DNA of 64,000 bases from Sandaracinaceae bacterium (GTDB lineage: Bacteria > Myxococcota_A > Polyangia > Polyangiales > Sandaracinaceae). The position numbers were made by a program, and so were the translations under genes. The notes beneath the pieces are model-generated. The model searched no databases. It was not told where the DNA came from and was given only the letters and a program-made list of their open reading frames with translations. Shown in pieces: positions 45,300 through 55,789 of this stretch; position 1 is the first letter of the stretch, and the number at the start of each line of letters is the position of its first letter. The DNA lies in NCBI GenBank assembly GCA_020633195.1, contig JACKEC010000040.1, forward strand, positions 4,193 to 68,192. Direction: 5' to 3'.

Positions 45300-46853
45300 G
45301 TACGACGCCGCGGCGACCCCGCCGAGCACGGCGCCGCCGACGCCCGCGAGCCACGCGTCCTGACCCGCGAGCGCGAGGCCCCGGATCGCGGTGCGCGGCG
45401 TGCACGCGTAACGAAACCGGTCGGGGGTGTGGTCGAGCCCCGCGACCTCGCCGTGCGCGTGGCCCGCGAAGGTCTTGGTGCTCACCGGCGTGGAGAGCTC
45501 CACGTGGTCGATCGCGGGCTCGAGCTCGGGCGCGACGTCGAGCACCGCCGCGAGGGCCTGCGCCTGGAGGCGCGCCTTGAGCGCCTCGTACGCGGGACCC
45601 CGTCGGCCGCGCGCGCCGTCCGCCCAGGCGGCGAACGGCTCGAAGGGCGCGTTGAAGAGCGCGACGACCGACGCGCGATCGGGCTGGCGCGTCGACCACG
45701 TCGGATCGCACGCGCCGGGGCTCGACACGAACGCGTACGGCGGCCGATCGACGTCGCCTCGCAGCCACGCCGCCATCGCGGCCTCGGCGTCCGCGGGCGC
45801 GACGCGCAGGTCCCATCGGTTGGCCGCGCCGAGCCCGAGCGCCGCGTGGTCGCGGTCGAGGCCGAGGTAGAGCGCGCAGTGCGCGAGCGACGGTCGGATC
45901 GTCCGCGCCGCCTCGCGCATCGCGCCGACCCCGGGCGCTTCGGCGTCGAGCAGGTTCGAGGTCGCGGCGAGGCCCGCGTCGCTGACCACGAGCCGCGCGT
46001 CGAGCTCGCGGCCGTCCTCGAGGCGGACCCCCACGGCCTGCCCGTCGCGGACCCGGATCGCGTCGACGCCCGCGCGGATCACGATCGCGCCGCCGCGGTC
46101 GGCGAGCGCGCGCGCCATCGTCGCGGCGACGCGCGACCCGCCGCCGACGGGGTAGGCGGCCCCCTCGAGGTAGGTGCCCGCGGCGATCGCGTGCGCCGCG
46201 AAGCTGCTCCGGTCGGGGGGGCACGCGTAGTTGCCGCTGCAGTACGCGAGCAGCGCGGCGAGGCGCGGGGAGGCGCCGAGCCGGTCGAGCATCTCGGTGG
46301 TCGTCGGGTCGGTGAAGCGGCGGAACGGCACGCGCGAGTCGTCGATCGGCCGCGGCTCGGCGCGCGCGAGGAGGAACGGCGGGGCCTCGCGGACGCAGGC
46401 GCGCACCGCGTCGAGGTAGCCGTCGATCGCCGCCGCCTCGGTCGGCGCGAACCGCACGAGCGCCTCGCGGGTGCGGCTCGGGTCGTCGCCGAAGCACACC
46501 TCGTGACCGTCGAAGGAGACGCGGTCGTGGACCGCGCCGAGCGAGCTCCACGCGAGCTGGCCGTCGGTCAGCCCGTCGAAGATGCGACGGAGCGCCATGC
46601 CCGGCCGGCCGACCTGGCCGACGTAGTGGACGCCGACCTCGAACTCGTGCCGGCGCCGACGAAAGGTCTGGGTGAGGCCCCCGGCGACGTAGTGCCGCTC
46701 GAGGACGAGCACCCGCAGGTCACCGTGCTCGGCGAGGAGCACCGCGGCGGCGAGGCCCCCGGGGCCCGAGCCCACCACGATGGCGTCCCACTCGCGCTCG
46801 AGGACGTGCCGGGCGCGCGCGCGAGGGACGACGCTCGGGGAGGGCTCGATCAG
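45249..46853 (-). CDS. CrtI/phytoene-desaturase-like FAD oxidoreductase, CTG start proposed
   Basis: Rossmann FAD-binding motif VVGSGPGGLAAAVLLAEHG, then GGLTQTFRRRRHEFEVGVHYVG and the C-terminal FAD motif GLALAGQDAWLAGVGGAVLGG make this an amine-oxidase/CrtI-type oxidoreductase (carotenoid desaturase/isomerase or retinol saturase group). The only ATG/GTG start (46778) would cut off the first beta-strand. In frame, CTG 46853 encodes a leader ending WDAIVVGSGPGG; it overlaps the previous TGA (CTGA) and has AGGA 6 nt upstream. I therefore take CTG as the start (534 codons; 510 aa from GTG). Its 3' end overlaps the propeller gene. Confidence 0.82.
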   Translation of the reverse strand: MIEPSPSVVPRARARHVLEREWDAIVVGSGPGGLAAAVLLAEHGDLRVLVLERHYVAGGLTQTFRRRRHEFEVGVHYVGQVGRPGMALRRIFDGLTDGQLAWSSLGAVHDRVSFDGHEVCFGDDPSRTREALVRFAPTEAAAIDGYLDAVRACVREAPPFLLARAEPRPIDDSRVPFRRFTDPTTTEMLDRLGASPRLAALLAYCSGNYACPPDRSSFAAHAIAAGTYLEGAAYPVGGGSRVAATMARALADRGGAIVIRAGVDAIRVRDGQAVGVRLEDGRELDARLVVSDAGLAATSNLLDAEAPGVGAMREAARTIRPSLAHCALYLGLDRDHAALGLGAANRWDLRVAPADAEAAMAAWLRGDVDRPPYAFVSSPGACDPTWSTRQPDRASVVALFNAPFEPFAAWADGARGRRGPAYEALKARLQAQALAAVLDVAPELEPAIDHVELSTPVSTKTFAGHAHGEVAGLDHTPDRFRYACTPRTAIRGLALAGQDAWLAGVGGAVLGGVAAASYLLRRNLARELLLGRPR

Positions 46854-47458
46854 CCCTCGTCCTGCACGTCCTCGGCGAGGTAGCTCAGGATCACCTCGTC
46901 GAGGCTCTTCTCGCTCAGGAGGTCGCCGCCGAAGATCGACTCCGCGTGCGGGTTCGAGCGCACCGGCGCGCTCGACCGACGCGTCACCGACGCGGGCTCG
47001 GTCATCGCGTACCGGCCGGGCGAGGTCGTGGCCGCGGGGGTCTTCGTCGCGTCGGAGTCGGCGAGCGCCGAGGCCGCCGCCCGCTCGAGCGCGTCGACGT
47101 CGAGGCCCGGGGTGCTCGGGGTCGGAGAGACCTCCGACGACTCGTCGAGCTGGATCTCCATCGCGGCGATGGCCCGCGCCCCGGCGGCCTCGTCCTCGTC
47201 GAAGAGCCCGTCGCGCAGGGCGATGAACATCGCCTTGTGCGACTCGCGCATCAGCTGCTTCACGATCCCCGGGTAGTGGGTCGTGTCGATGTACTGCGAG
47301 TAGGTCGTCTTCTTGGACGCGATGATCCGCCCACCGTCCGCGAAGAGGTGGGTGAAGATGTGCCCGTGGGACGTCCCCGAGTCCTCGGTCTGGATGTGGT
47401 AGAGCTTCCCGAGGTGCCGGACGTTGGTGTTGTAGCCGAGGAGCGGTGAGGCAGCCAT
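46850..47458 (-). CDS. Conserved protein of unknown function
   Basis: 202 aa. The N-terminal 95 residues form a compact domain (GYNTNVRHLGKLYHIQTEDSG, HGHIFTHLFADGGRIIASKK). I know this pattern from myxobacterial hypothetical proteins, but it has no function I can name. The C-terminal half is low-complexity Ser/Thr/Pro/Ala, with a final acidic helix. It lies upstream of the flavoenzyme gene (4-nt overlap with its proposed CTG start). ATG 47458 is the start with the conserved domain; the frame upstream is antisense-like. Confidence 0.75.
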   Translation of the reverse strand: MAASPLLGYNTNVRHLGKLYHIQTEDSGTSHGHIFTHLFADGGRIIASKKTTYSQYIDTTHYPGIVKQLMRESHKAMFIALRDGLFDEDEAAGARAIAAMEIQLDESSEVSPTPSTPGLDVDALERAAASALADSDATKTPAATTSPGRYAMTEPASVTRRSSAPVRSNPHAESIFGGDLLSEKSLDEVILSYLAEDVQDEG

Positions 47459-47489
47459 GGATGTCTCGGGGATGCGGCGTTGAACGTAG

Positions 47490-47508
47490 CAGGCATCTCC
47501 GATGCCTG
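47490..47508. promoter_or_regulatory. Palindrome in divergent promoter region
   Basis: Perfect 8-bp inverted repeat CAGGCATC-tcc-GATGCCTG in the 181 bp between the divergent genes at 46850-47458 and 47640-48986. A second palindrome, GGGAATTCCC, lies at 47601-47610. Either could be an operator; nothing more is seen there. Confidence 0.4.
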
Positions 47509-47639
47509 TCACGGGGGATGCCCGCCGCTGGCGGACGGAGCGGCCACCTCGGAGCCCGAGCTGGCTAGGCGATTGGCCATCCCGGCGCCGCGTTTTGCAA
47601 GGGAATTCCCCTGGATCGGGACATGCGATGGCGTGTCGC

Positions 47640-48986
47640 ATGCGATTCGGCTTCACCCTCTTGGTCCTCGGTTCGCTCGGTTTCACCTCGCTTGCCGGGC
47701 GCGCCCACGCGCAGCGCTGCGATCTGCCGCAGGTCCTGCTGTCGGTCGACAAGTCGTCGAGCATGCTCGGGGAGCTGCCGAGCGGCGGCACCAAGTGGGA
47801 CGCCGCGCGGATGGCGATCGGTGAGCTGACGAGCGCGTACGCCGAGTCGATCGCGTTCGGCCTGCAGGTCTTCCCGTACCCCGACCGCTGCGAGCCCGGC
47901 GCGGTGACGATGGACTTCGGCACGCACACGCCCGAGGCGATCATGGCCGGGCTCGGCGAGCCGCCCCCGAGCGGCGGCAACTGGACGCCGATGGCGCAGA
48001 CGCTCGACGCGGCGCGCGACCACTACGCGAGCCGCCTCGCGGTGGGCGGCAACCACCTGATCCTGATCACCGACGGGTGGCAGTGGTGCGACCCGTACGA
48101 GGCGACGACCCGCTTCACGCCGGTCGCCGCGGTCACCGCGCTGCGCGACGCGGGCGTGACCGTCCACGTCGTCGGCTTCGGCGCCGGCGTCGACTCGCTC
48201 ACCCTCAACCGCGCCGCGGTCGCCGCCGGGACCGCGCTGCCGGGCTGCGACGCGTCGCTCTCCGAGCCCTCGGCGATGAACCACTGCTACGTGCAGGCCA
48301 ACGACCTGATCGAGCTGCGCGCCGCGCTCGACTCCATCGCGCGCGACATCACCGACGAGATGTGCGACGGCCTCGACAACGACTGCGACGGGACCGTCGA
48401 CGAGGGCTTCGACGTCGACGTCGACGGCTACACCACCTGCGGCTCCGACCCGTCGATGCCCGGCGTCGACCCGGACCCGACGCTCGTCGACTGCGACGAC
48501 ATGAGCGACGTGGTCTACCCGGGCGCGCCCGAGGTCTGCGACGGCGTCGACAACGACTGCGACGGGACGACCGACCCCGGCTGCGCGTGCGTGGACGGCG
48601 ACGCTCAGCCGTGCGGCACCGACGTCGGCGCGTGCATGGCCGGCACCCAGTCCTGCGAGGGCGGGACGTGGGGCGCGTGCGCCGGCGGCGTGATGCCCGC
48701 CGCCGCCGAGACCTGCGACATGACCGACGAGGACTGCGACGGCGAGGTCGACGAGGGCGCGGACGCGTCCTGCGCCGAGGGCGAGGCCTGCACCGCCGAC
48801 GGCTGCATCCCACTGACGCCTCCCGATCCGCCGGCGGCCACGCCGACGCCCGACCGCCCCGCCGAGGTCGACGTCGTCCAGGACACCGGCTGCGCGTGCC
48901 GGGCCGGCGCCCCGACGGGCTCGAGCCCCTTCGGGCTCCTCGCGGGCCTGGGGCTGCTCGGCCTCGCGGTGATCCGCCGGCGCTGA
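47640..48986 (+). CDS. vWA-domain MYXO-CTERM surface protein with MopE-like repeats
   Basis: 448 aa. Signal peptide ends AGRAHAQ. vWA domain at ~25-225 with the MIDAS motif DKSSSM; then LILITDGWQWCDPYEA. Two to three MopE-type repeats (CDGLDNDCDGTVDEGF, CDGVDNDCDGTTDPG, CDMTDEDCDGEVDEG) follow. The end is a complete MYXO-CTERM tail: GCACRAG, a hydrophobic helix FGLLAGLGLLGLAVI, RRR. It should be delivered to the cell surface. ATG 47640 is preferred. The hairpin CATGCGA-n7-TCGCATG (47622-47642) covers this start codon, and ATG 47628 would add MACR. Confidence 0.92.
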   Translation: MRFGFTLLVLGSLGFTSLAGRAHAQRCDLPQVLLSVDKSSSMLGELPSGGTKWDAARMAIGELTSAYAESIAFGLQVFPYPDRCEPGAVTMDFGTHTPEAIMAGLGEPPPSGGNWTPMAQTLDAARDHYASRLAVGGNHLILITDGWQWCDPYEATTRFTPVAAVTALRDAGVTVHVVGFGAGVDSLTLNRAAVAAGTALPGCDASLSEPSAMNHCYVQANDLIELRAALDSIARDITDEMCDGLDNDCDGTVDEGFDVDVDGYTTCGSDPSMPGVDPDPTLVDCDDMSDVVYPGAPEVCDGVDNDCDGTTDPGCACVDGDAQPCGTDVGACMAGTQSCEGGTWGACAGGVMPAAAETCDMTDEDCDGEVDEGADASCAEGEACTADGCIPLTPPDPPAATPTPDRPAEVDVVQDTGCACRAGAPTGSSPFGLLAGLGLLGLAVIRRR

Positions 48987-48989
48987 GGG

Positions 48990-50579
48990 TTACTTGGTCC
49001 GGATGACGTTGACGTCGATCTTGGACACGAGCTCGTAGAGGTCGGCGCGGCGGTCCCGCAGGGGGCGGACGCTGCCGATCTCGCGCGAGAGCTGCAGCGC
49101 GTCGAGGTCGAGGTCGGCGATGACGACGGTCTCCGAGGCGGTGTCCGCGACCGCCGCGAGGCCGTCGGTCGGAAACGCGAAGTCGCTCGGCGTGCAGATG
49201 GCCGCGTGCCCGTAGTTGATGAGGAAGTTGTCGACCTGGGGGAGGTTGCCGACGTTCCCGCTCAGGACGACGTAGACGATGTTCTCGACCGCGCGCGCGT
49301 GCGCGCTGTAGCGCACCCGCAGGTACGCCTTGCGCTCGTCGGTGCTGAAGGGGACGAGCAAGATCTCGGCGCCCGCGAGCGTCAAGATGCGCGACAGCTC
49401 CGGGAACTCGATGTCGTAACAAACGAGCATCGCGACCCGCGCGTAGCCGGTGTCGAACACGGACAGCTCGTTGCCCGGGGCGATCCCGTACTCCTTCCTC
49501 TCGTTCGGAGTGACGTGGAGCTTCTCCTGGGTGTAGACGCCGCCGCTCGGCGTGAAGAGGTGCGCGACGTTGCGGGTCTCGTCGCCCTCGCGGACGGGGT
49601 GCGAGCCGCCGACGATGAACAGCCCGCTCTCGCTCGCGAAGCGGGTGAACATCTCCTGGTAGCGGTCCGTGAGCTCGGTGAGGCGGCTGATGCCGGCGAG
49701 CTCGAGCTCCGCGCGAGGGAAGCTGCTGAAGAGCTGCGCGGTGAACAGCTCCGGGAAGACGAGGAAGTGGCAGTGGTAGGCCTGCGCCGTCTTCACGAAG
49801 AAGGAGACCTGCTGCTCGAGGTCCTCCCAGCCGCTGATCGGGCGCATCTGGTACTGCGCCGCGCAGACCCGCACGCGCCGGACGGGGCGCTTCAGCGGGG
49901 AGCCCGCGATCCGGCGCCGCTCCGCGTGGAAGCTCGGGTTGAGCATCTCGAGGAACGTCGCGTAGTCGAGGCTGTGCTCGTCGCGGAGGTAGCCGTGGTG
50001 GACCGCGCGCACTTGATAGCCGATGGCGAGGTGCAGGCTCAGCGCGGGGTCGTGGATGCGCTTCGCCTCGACCGCGGCGACGTACTCCTCGGCGGTCATC
50101 CGGCCCGCGACCTTGTAGAAGCCGGGGATCCGGCCGCCCGCGATCATGCGCCGGAGGTTGAAGCGCTCGAGGATGCCGACGCGTCCTCGGTAGAGGAGCT
50201 TGCCGACGCCCTTGCCCCGGTGGTCGGGGTGGACGGCGATGTCCGCGCCGTAGAGCGTGTCGGCGCTCGGCGTGTGGGTGCTGAAGGTGCCGGCGCCGGT
50301 GATCTCGTTGTACGAGTACCAGGGCGAGTCCTCGTCGAGCTGCACGATGAGGCTCATCGCGTAGCCGACGACGACCTTGTCGAGCGTCACCACGACCTGG
50401 CCTTCGGGGAAGGCCTTGAGCTGGAGCTCGAGGTGGCGGCGGTCGCAGAGACCCGACTCGGGGAGCGACGCGTACGCCGCTCTCTGGCAGGCCCAGATCC
50501 CCTCGAGGTCGGCGCGCCGCGCGCGGCGCAGCCGGTAGGGCGAGCGCTTGGGGGCGCCCGCCTTCTCCTTGTTCGGCAC
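48990..50579 (-). CDS. GNAT acetyltransferase-nitrilase fusion protein
   Basis: 529 aa with two enzymes in one chain. Residues 15-220 are a GNAT N-acetyltransferase (CoA loop HPDHRGKGVGKLLY at 118-131). Residues 235-520 are a C-N hydrolase with the full triad Glu277 (FPELF), Lys353 (EKLHVTP) and Cys387 (VCYDIEFPE). Bacillus YhcX has the same architecture, so a conserved two-domain amidase/acetylase family is likely; substrates are unknown. Cytosolic. It follows the SET-domain gene by 8 bp on the same strand, so the pair is probably one operon. Confidence 0.92.
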   Translation of the reverse strand: MPNKEKAGAPKRSPYRLRRARRADLEGIWACQRAAYASLPESGLCDRRHLELQLKAFPEGQVVVTLDKVVVGYAMSLIVQLDEDSPWYSYNEITGAGTFSTHTPSADTLYGADIAVHPDHRGKGVGKLLYRGRVGILERFNLRRMIAGGRIPGFYKVAGRMTAEEYVAAVEAKRIHDPALSLHLAIGYQVRAVHHGYLRDEHSLDYATFLEMLNPSFHAERRRIAGSPLKRPVRRVRVCAAQYQMRPISGWEDLEQQVSFFVKTAQAYHCHFLVFPELFTAQLFSSFPRAELELAGISRLTELTDRYQEMFTRFASESGLFIVGGSHPVREGDETRNVAHLFTPSGGVYTQEKLHVTPNERKEYGIAPGNELSVFDTGYARVAMLVCYDIEFPELSRILTLAGAEILLVPFSTDERKAYLRVRYSAHARAVENIVYVVLSGNVGNLPQVDNFLINYGHAAICTPSDFAFPTDGLAAVADTASETVVIADLDLDALQLSREIGSVRPLRDRRADLYELVSKIDVNVIRTK

Positions 50580-50587
50580 GGGGGTGC

Positions 50588-51208
50588 TCAGCGCTGAGCG
50601 GAGCGTGACCGCGTCGCGACCGCGTCCCGGAAGGGGAAGTGGTGGCGGATGGCCGAGGGCAGCTCGTGGGGGTGGCTCGACCAGCGGCTCAGCGCCTCCC
50701 GGTCCTGGACCCAGGGGAGCAGCGGCTGCTCGACCTGGCCCGCGTGGGCGACGGCCTCCCGCAGGCGCTCGTCCCAGAGCGGCGCGAGGTGAGAGAACTC
50801 GGAGCTGCTGATCACTCCCCGACAGTTCGGCGAGCCGCAGAGGCAGTTGAGGTCCTCCTCCAGGTTCAGCGAGCTGTAGTCGCAGGTGACCTCTTCACCC
50901 TCTTCGATGTCCCGCACCGCGAGCTCGAAGTCGACGCCGGGGCTGAGGCTCACCGGCTCGCAGCTGTGATTCATGAAGCGCCCGTGGTCCCAGCACAGCA
51001 CGCGCTTACCGCTGCCGTTCACGTAGGAGTAGACCTCCAGCACCGGCCAGAGCGACTCGCCGAGCGCCTGGACCTCGTGAGGTCCGAAGACACGGTCGAG
51101 CGGGTCGAGCGCCCACAGGATGGTGCCTTTGGGGATGCGCTGGGTAGCGCGCACGCCATAGCCGACCGCGTCGCTGATCCAGCTCAGGCGGGTCGAGGGG
51201 TGAAGCAT
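50588..51208 (-). CDS. SET-domain lysine methyltransferase-like protein
   Basis: 206 aa. SET fold: GYGVRATQRIPKGTIL at the start, NHSCEP (80-85) for SAM and substrate binding, the DIEEGEEVTCDYSS loop with catalytic Tyr, and a post-SET zinc-type cluster CLCGSPNCRG (Cys122, 124, 129). ATG 51208 is preferred since GGAGGA lies about 5 nt upstream; GTG 51220 lacks one. Bacterial SET proteins methylate protein lysines, but the target is unknown. Stop codon lies in a 14-bp palindrome (50586-50599). Transcription would continue into the GNAT-nitrilase gene. Confidence 0.85.
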   Translation of the reverse strand: MLHPSTRLSWISDAVGYGVRATQRIPKGTILWALDPLDRVFGPHEVQALGESLWPVLEVYSYVNGSGKRVLCWDHGRFMNHSCEPVSLSPGVDFELAVRDIEEGEEVTCDYSSLNLEEDLNCLCGSPNCRGVISSSEFSHLAPLWDERLREAVAHAGQVEQPLLPWVQDREALSRWSSHPHELPSAIRHHFPFRDAVATRSRSAQR

Positions 51209-51269
51209 TACATCCTCCACTGAGGAGAGACTGACCGAGCGGCCATTGGGGCCGCGCCCTCACGAGTCC

Positions 51270-51285
51270 ACCGGATTGAGCCGGT
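51270..51285. promoter_or_regulatory. Inverted repeat upstream of the SET gene
   Basis: ACCGG-attgag-CCGGT within the 270-bp divergent region 51209-51478; the neighbouring bases form a near direct repeat CCGGATTGA/CCGGTTGAT. It is a candidate operator. The rest of the region shows an A6G8 tract near 51330 and no gene. Confidence 0.35.
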
Positions 51286-51478
51286 TGATTTGCGCAAGCG
51301 TGGGCATGTTCGCGACGCCACACAATGGAGAAAAAAGGGGGGGGCTCACTTTTTGGTCGCGGCGGGCGGCTCCCGACCGCCCCCGGAGCCCGGGCCCGTC
51401 CGCCGGGGCGCAAGACAGCTTCCTTCCTACTTCTCGGTTGTCGCCGCCCCGATTGGCCGTGGAGCGGCGCGTGGATAG

Positions 51479-52153
51479 ATGACGGACATGGCCGTCGTCC
51501 CCGAGCCCTTGCGCCGTTTCGCCGAGCGATCCGCGAGCTCGATGCCCGCCGATCCTCGCCGCGCGCTCTTCGAGCAGACGGGCGAGATGCGCCTTCAACC
51601 CGACGGGCGGTGGATGACCTTCACCGCCGAGCAGTGGGCGTCGCTCACGGACGTCGCGTTCTGCTGGCACGCCCGGGTGAAGATGGCCCCCCTCGTGACC
51701 GCCGTCGTCGAGGACGCCTTCGAGGACGGCCACGGACACCTCGACGTCAAGATCTGGGGCGGCCTCCGGGTCAGCCACGGAGAGGGGCCCGAGATCGATC
51801 GGGGCGAGGTGCAGCGCTACCTGGCCGAGCTCCCGTTCTTCCCGTCGGCGATGCTCACCAACGAGGCCCTCCGATTCGACGAGGGGCCGGACGGCGCCCA
51901 CCGCGTCTGGGTCGGCGACCCGGAGTGCTACGTCGACCTCCACCTCGACGAAGACGGCGACGTGGTCCGCGCGTACACGGAGACCCGACCGAGGTTGGGG
52001 GAGGGGCCGACCCCGTGGGAGGGCCGGTTCTTCGACTACGCCGTCCTCGACGGGGTGCGCCTGCCGACGCGGGCCGAGGTCGCATGGACCCTGGACGGCG
52101 AGCCCTTCGTGTACTGGCGCGGCCGCATCGCGAGCTACGGCTGGCAGACCTGA
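51479..52153 (+). CDS. DUF6544-family protein
   Basis: 224 aa. MRLQPDGRWMTFTAEQW, VAFCWHARVKMAPLV and a following strand GHLDVKIWGGLRVS fit DUF6544, then AELPFFPSAMLTNEALRF and DVVRAYTETRPR. No signal peptide, so it is probably cytosolic or membrane-peripheral; function unknown. ATG 51479. Convergent with the esterase gene, with one base between the stop codons. Confidence 0.75.
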   Translation: MTDMAVVPEPLRRFAERSASSMPADPRRALFEQTGEMRLQPDGRWMTFTAEQWASLTDVAFCWHARVKMAPLVTAVVEDAFEDGHGHLDVKIWGGLRVSHGEGPEIDRGEVQRYLAELPFFPSAMLTNEALRFDEGPDGAHRVWVGDPECYVDLHLDEDGDVVRAYTETRPRLGEGPTPWEGRFFDYAVLDGVRLPTRAEVAWTLDGEPFVYWRGRIASYGWQT

Positions 52154-52154
52154 C

Positions 52155-53186
52155 TCAGGGCCACAGCGCGCGCCGGGCCTCGCCGGCGATGTCCTCTACG
52201 GCCCAGGCGGCGGAGCGGATCAGGCCGCCCATCCCGAAGAAGCCGTGCACCTGGCTCCCGTAGCAGCGCAGCGTGGTGGGCACGCCCGCCGCCATGAGCG
52301 CGTGCGCGTACGCCTCGCCCTCGTCGCGCAGCGGGTCGAACCCGGCCACGACCACGTGCGCGGGCGGGAGGCCCGAGACGTCGCGCGTCGCGAGCGGGGA
52401 GGCGCGCGGGTCGAGCGCCTGCGTCGGGTCGCTCAGGTAGTTGGCGAGGAACCAGTCGACGGTGCTGCCGTTGAGGAAGAAGCCGTCGGCGAACAGAGCG
52501 TGCGACTCGCAGGAGCGCGTCATGTCGGTCGCGGGGTAGATCAACAGCTGCCAGCAGGGCGGCGGGTGGCCCTCGCTCCGCATCTGCTGCGCGACGACGG
52601 CGGCGAGGTTGCCGCCCGCCGAGTCACCCGCGACGGCAATCCGCGCGGGGTCGATCGCGAGCGCGCCGACGTTCGCGTGGACCCAGCGAAAGGTCGCGCA
52701 CGCGTCGTCGACGGCGGCGGGGAAGGGATCCTCGGGCGCCATCCGGTAGTCGACGGCGATCACCGTGGCGGTCGCGTGCCGCGCCAGGTGCCGGCAGCTC
52801 GCGTCGTGCGAGTCGAGGCCGCCGACCACGAAGCCGCCGCCGTGGTAGTAGACGATCGCCGGGAGTGGGTCGGGGCCGCCGCGGGGCGTGTAGACGCGCA
52901 CCGCGAGCTCGCCCGCCGGGCCGGTGATCCACTGGTCCTCGACGCGGTGCAGCGGCTCGCGCGGCATCTCGGCGAGGCGGGTCTGGTTCGTGAACTCGAC
53001 GCGGGCCCGCTCGGGACCGAGGGAGTCGAGCGAGGGCCGCGCGCCGCGCTCGAGGAGGGTCACGAGCGTGTGCACCTCGCGGTCGAGCGGGACCCCTCGA
53101 TCGTTGCGGGGCGGGGGGCCGAACAGGGGGCGCCCGAGCACCCGGGCGACCCCGAGCGCGCGGCGCGCGAGGGCGCGTCCGAGCAT
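52155..53186 (-). CDS. Family IV (HSL) esterase/lipase
   Basis: 343 aa. HGGG oxyanion motif (115-118) and nucleophile GDSAGGN with Ser189; FDPLRDEGEAY and VHGFFG provide acid and base. It belongs to the hormone-sensitive-lipase-like family and hydrolyses short or medium acyl esters. The first 30 residues are Arg-rich and hydrophobic and could associate with a membrane. ATG 53186 is the only good start. Confidence 0.93.
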   Translation of the reverse strand: MLGRALARRALGVARVLGRPLFGPPPRNDRGVPLDREVHTLVTLLERGARPSLDSLGPERARVEFTNQTRLAEMPREPLHRVEDQWITGPAGELAVRVYTPRGGPDPLPAIVYYHGGGFVVGGLDSHDASCRHLARHATATVIAVDYRMAPEDPFPAAVDDACATFRWVHANVGALAIDPARIAVAGDSAGGNLAAVVAQQMRSEGHPPPCWQLLIYPATDMTRSCESHALFADGFFLNGSTVDWFLANYLSDPTQALDPRASPLATRDVSGLPPAHVVVAGFDPLRDEGEAYAHALMAAGVPTTLRCYGSQVHGFFGMGGLIRSAAWAVEDIAGEARRALWP

Positions 53187-53205
53187 GGGTCTCGTCTAGC
53201 ACGCC

Positions 53206-53234
53206 TTGACGACCCTCACCGAAAGCGTTTGAGT
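53206..53234 (+). promoter_or_regulatory. Candidate promoter of the DUF2752 gene
   Basis: TTGACG (53206-53211) and a 17-nt spacer to TTGAGT (53229-53234). The ATG at 53242 follows 7 nt later and no ribosome site is visible, so the mRNA could be leaderless. The -10 box is weak. Confidence 0.35.
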
Positions 53235-53241
53235 TGCCTCG

Positions 53242-53745
53242 ATGGACGAGCTCGCCAGCGCCGAAGGTCTGCCTTCTCCCCGGGGTCGCGGGAAAATCTT
53301 CGGCGACGATCTCGTCGGTCAGGGGGACTGGAGCTCCCTGATCACGTGGGCCGTCCTGTTCGCCGGACCGCTCGCCGTCCTCGTGACCGCCGCGATGCTC
53401 ACGCCGTCGCCGGAGCACCACGGGACGCACACGCAGCTCGGCCTGCCGCCGTGCGGGTTCCTCGTCTACACCGGCTACCCGTGCCCCGGATGCGGCCTGA
53501 CGACGTCCTTCGCGCACATGATCCGGATGGAGATCTTCGGCGCCTTCCAGGCCAACCCGTTCGGCATCCTGCTCTTCCTGGCGACCGCCGCGATCGTCCC
53601 GATCTCGCTGTTCGGGATCGTGAAGCGGATGCCCGTCGTCGACACCCTCGACCGGCTCCACGCGGAGAAGATCGCGATCGGGCTCTCGATCGTCTCGATC
53701 GTCGTATGGGTCGTGAAGATCGGCATCCAGTACTATTCCGCATGA
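53242..53745 (+). CDS. DUF2752 membrane protein
   Basis: 167 aa. The DUF2752 hallmark CPGCGLTTSF (81-90), with the earlier Cys71, precedes a reentrant-like helix and several hydrophobic segments (about 34-52, 108-128 and 143-160). The first 30 residues are soluble. Inner-membrane protein of unknown function, often seen beside secretion or membrane-stress genes. The kinase gene follows 22 bp later on the same strand. Confidence 0.9.
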   Translation: MDELASAEGLPSPRGRGKIFGDDLVGQGDWSSLITWAVLFAGPLAVLVTAAMLTPSPEHHGTHTQLGLPPCGFLVYTGYPCPGCGLTTSFAHMIRMEIFGAFQANPFGILLFLATAAIVPISLFGIVKRMPVVDTLDRLHAEKIAIGLSIVSIVVWVVKIGIQYYSA

Positions 53746-53767
53746 CCTCGTCCCTCGGGCGTGAGCC

Positions 53768-55777
<2,010 letters not shown>

Positions 55778-55789
55778 CCGGCTTCGAAA

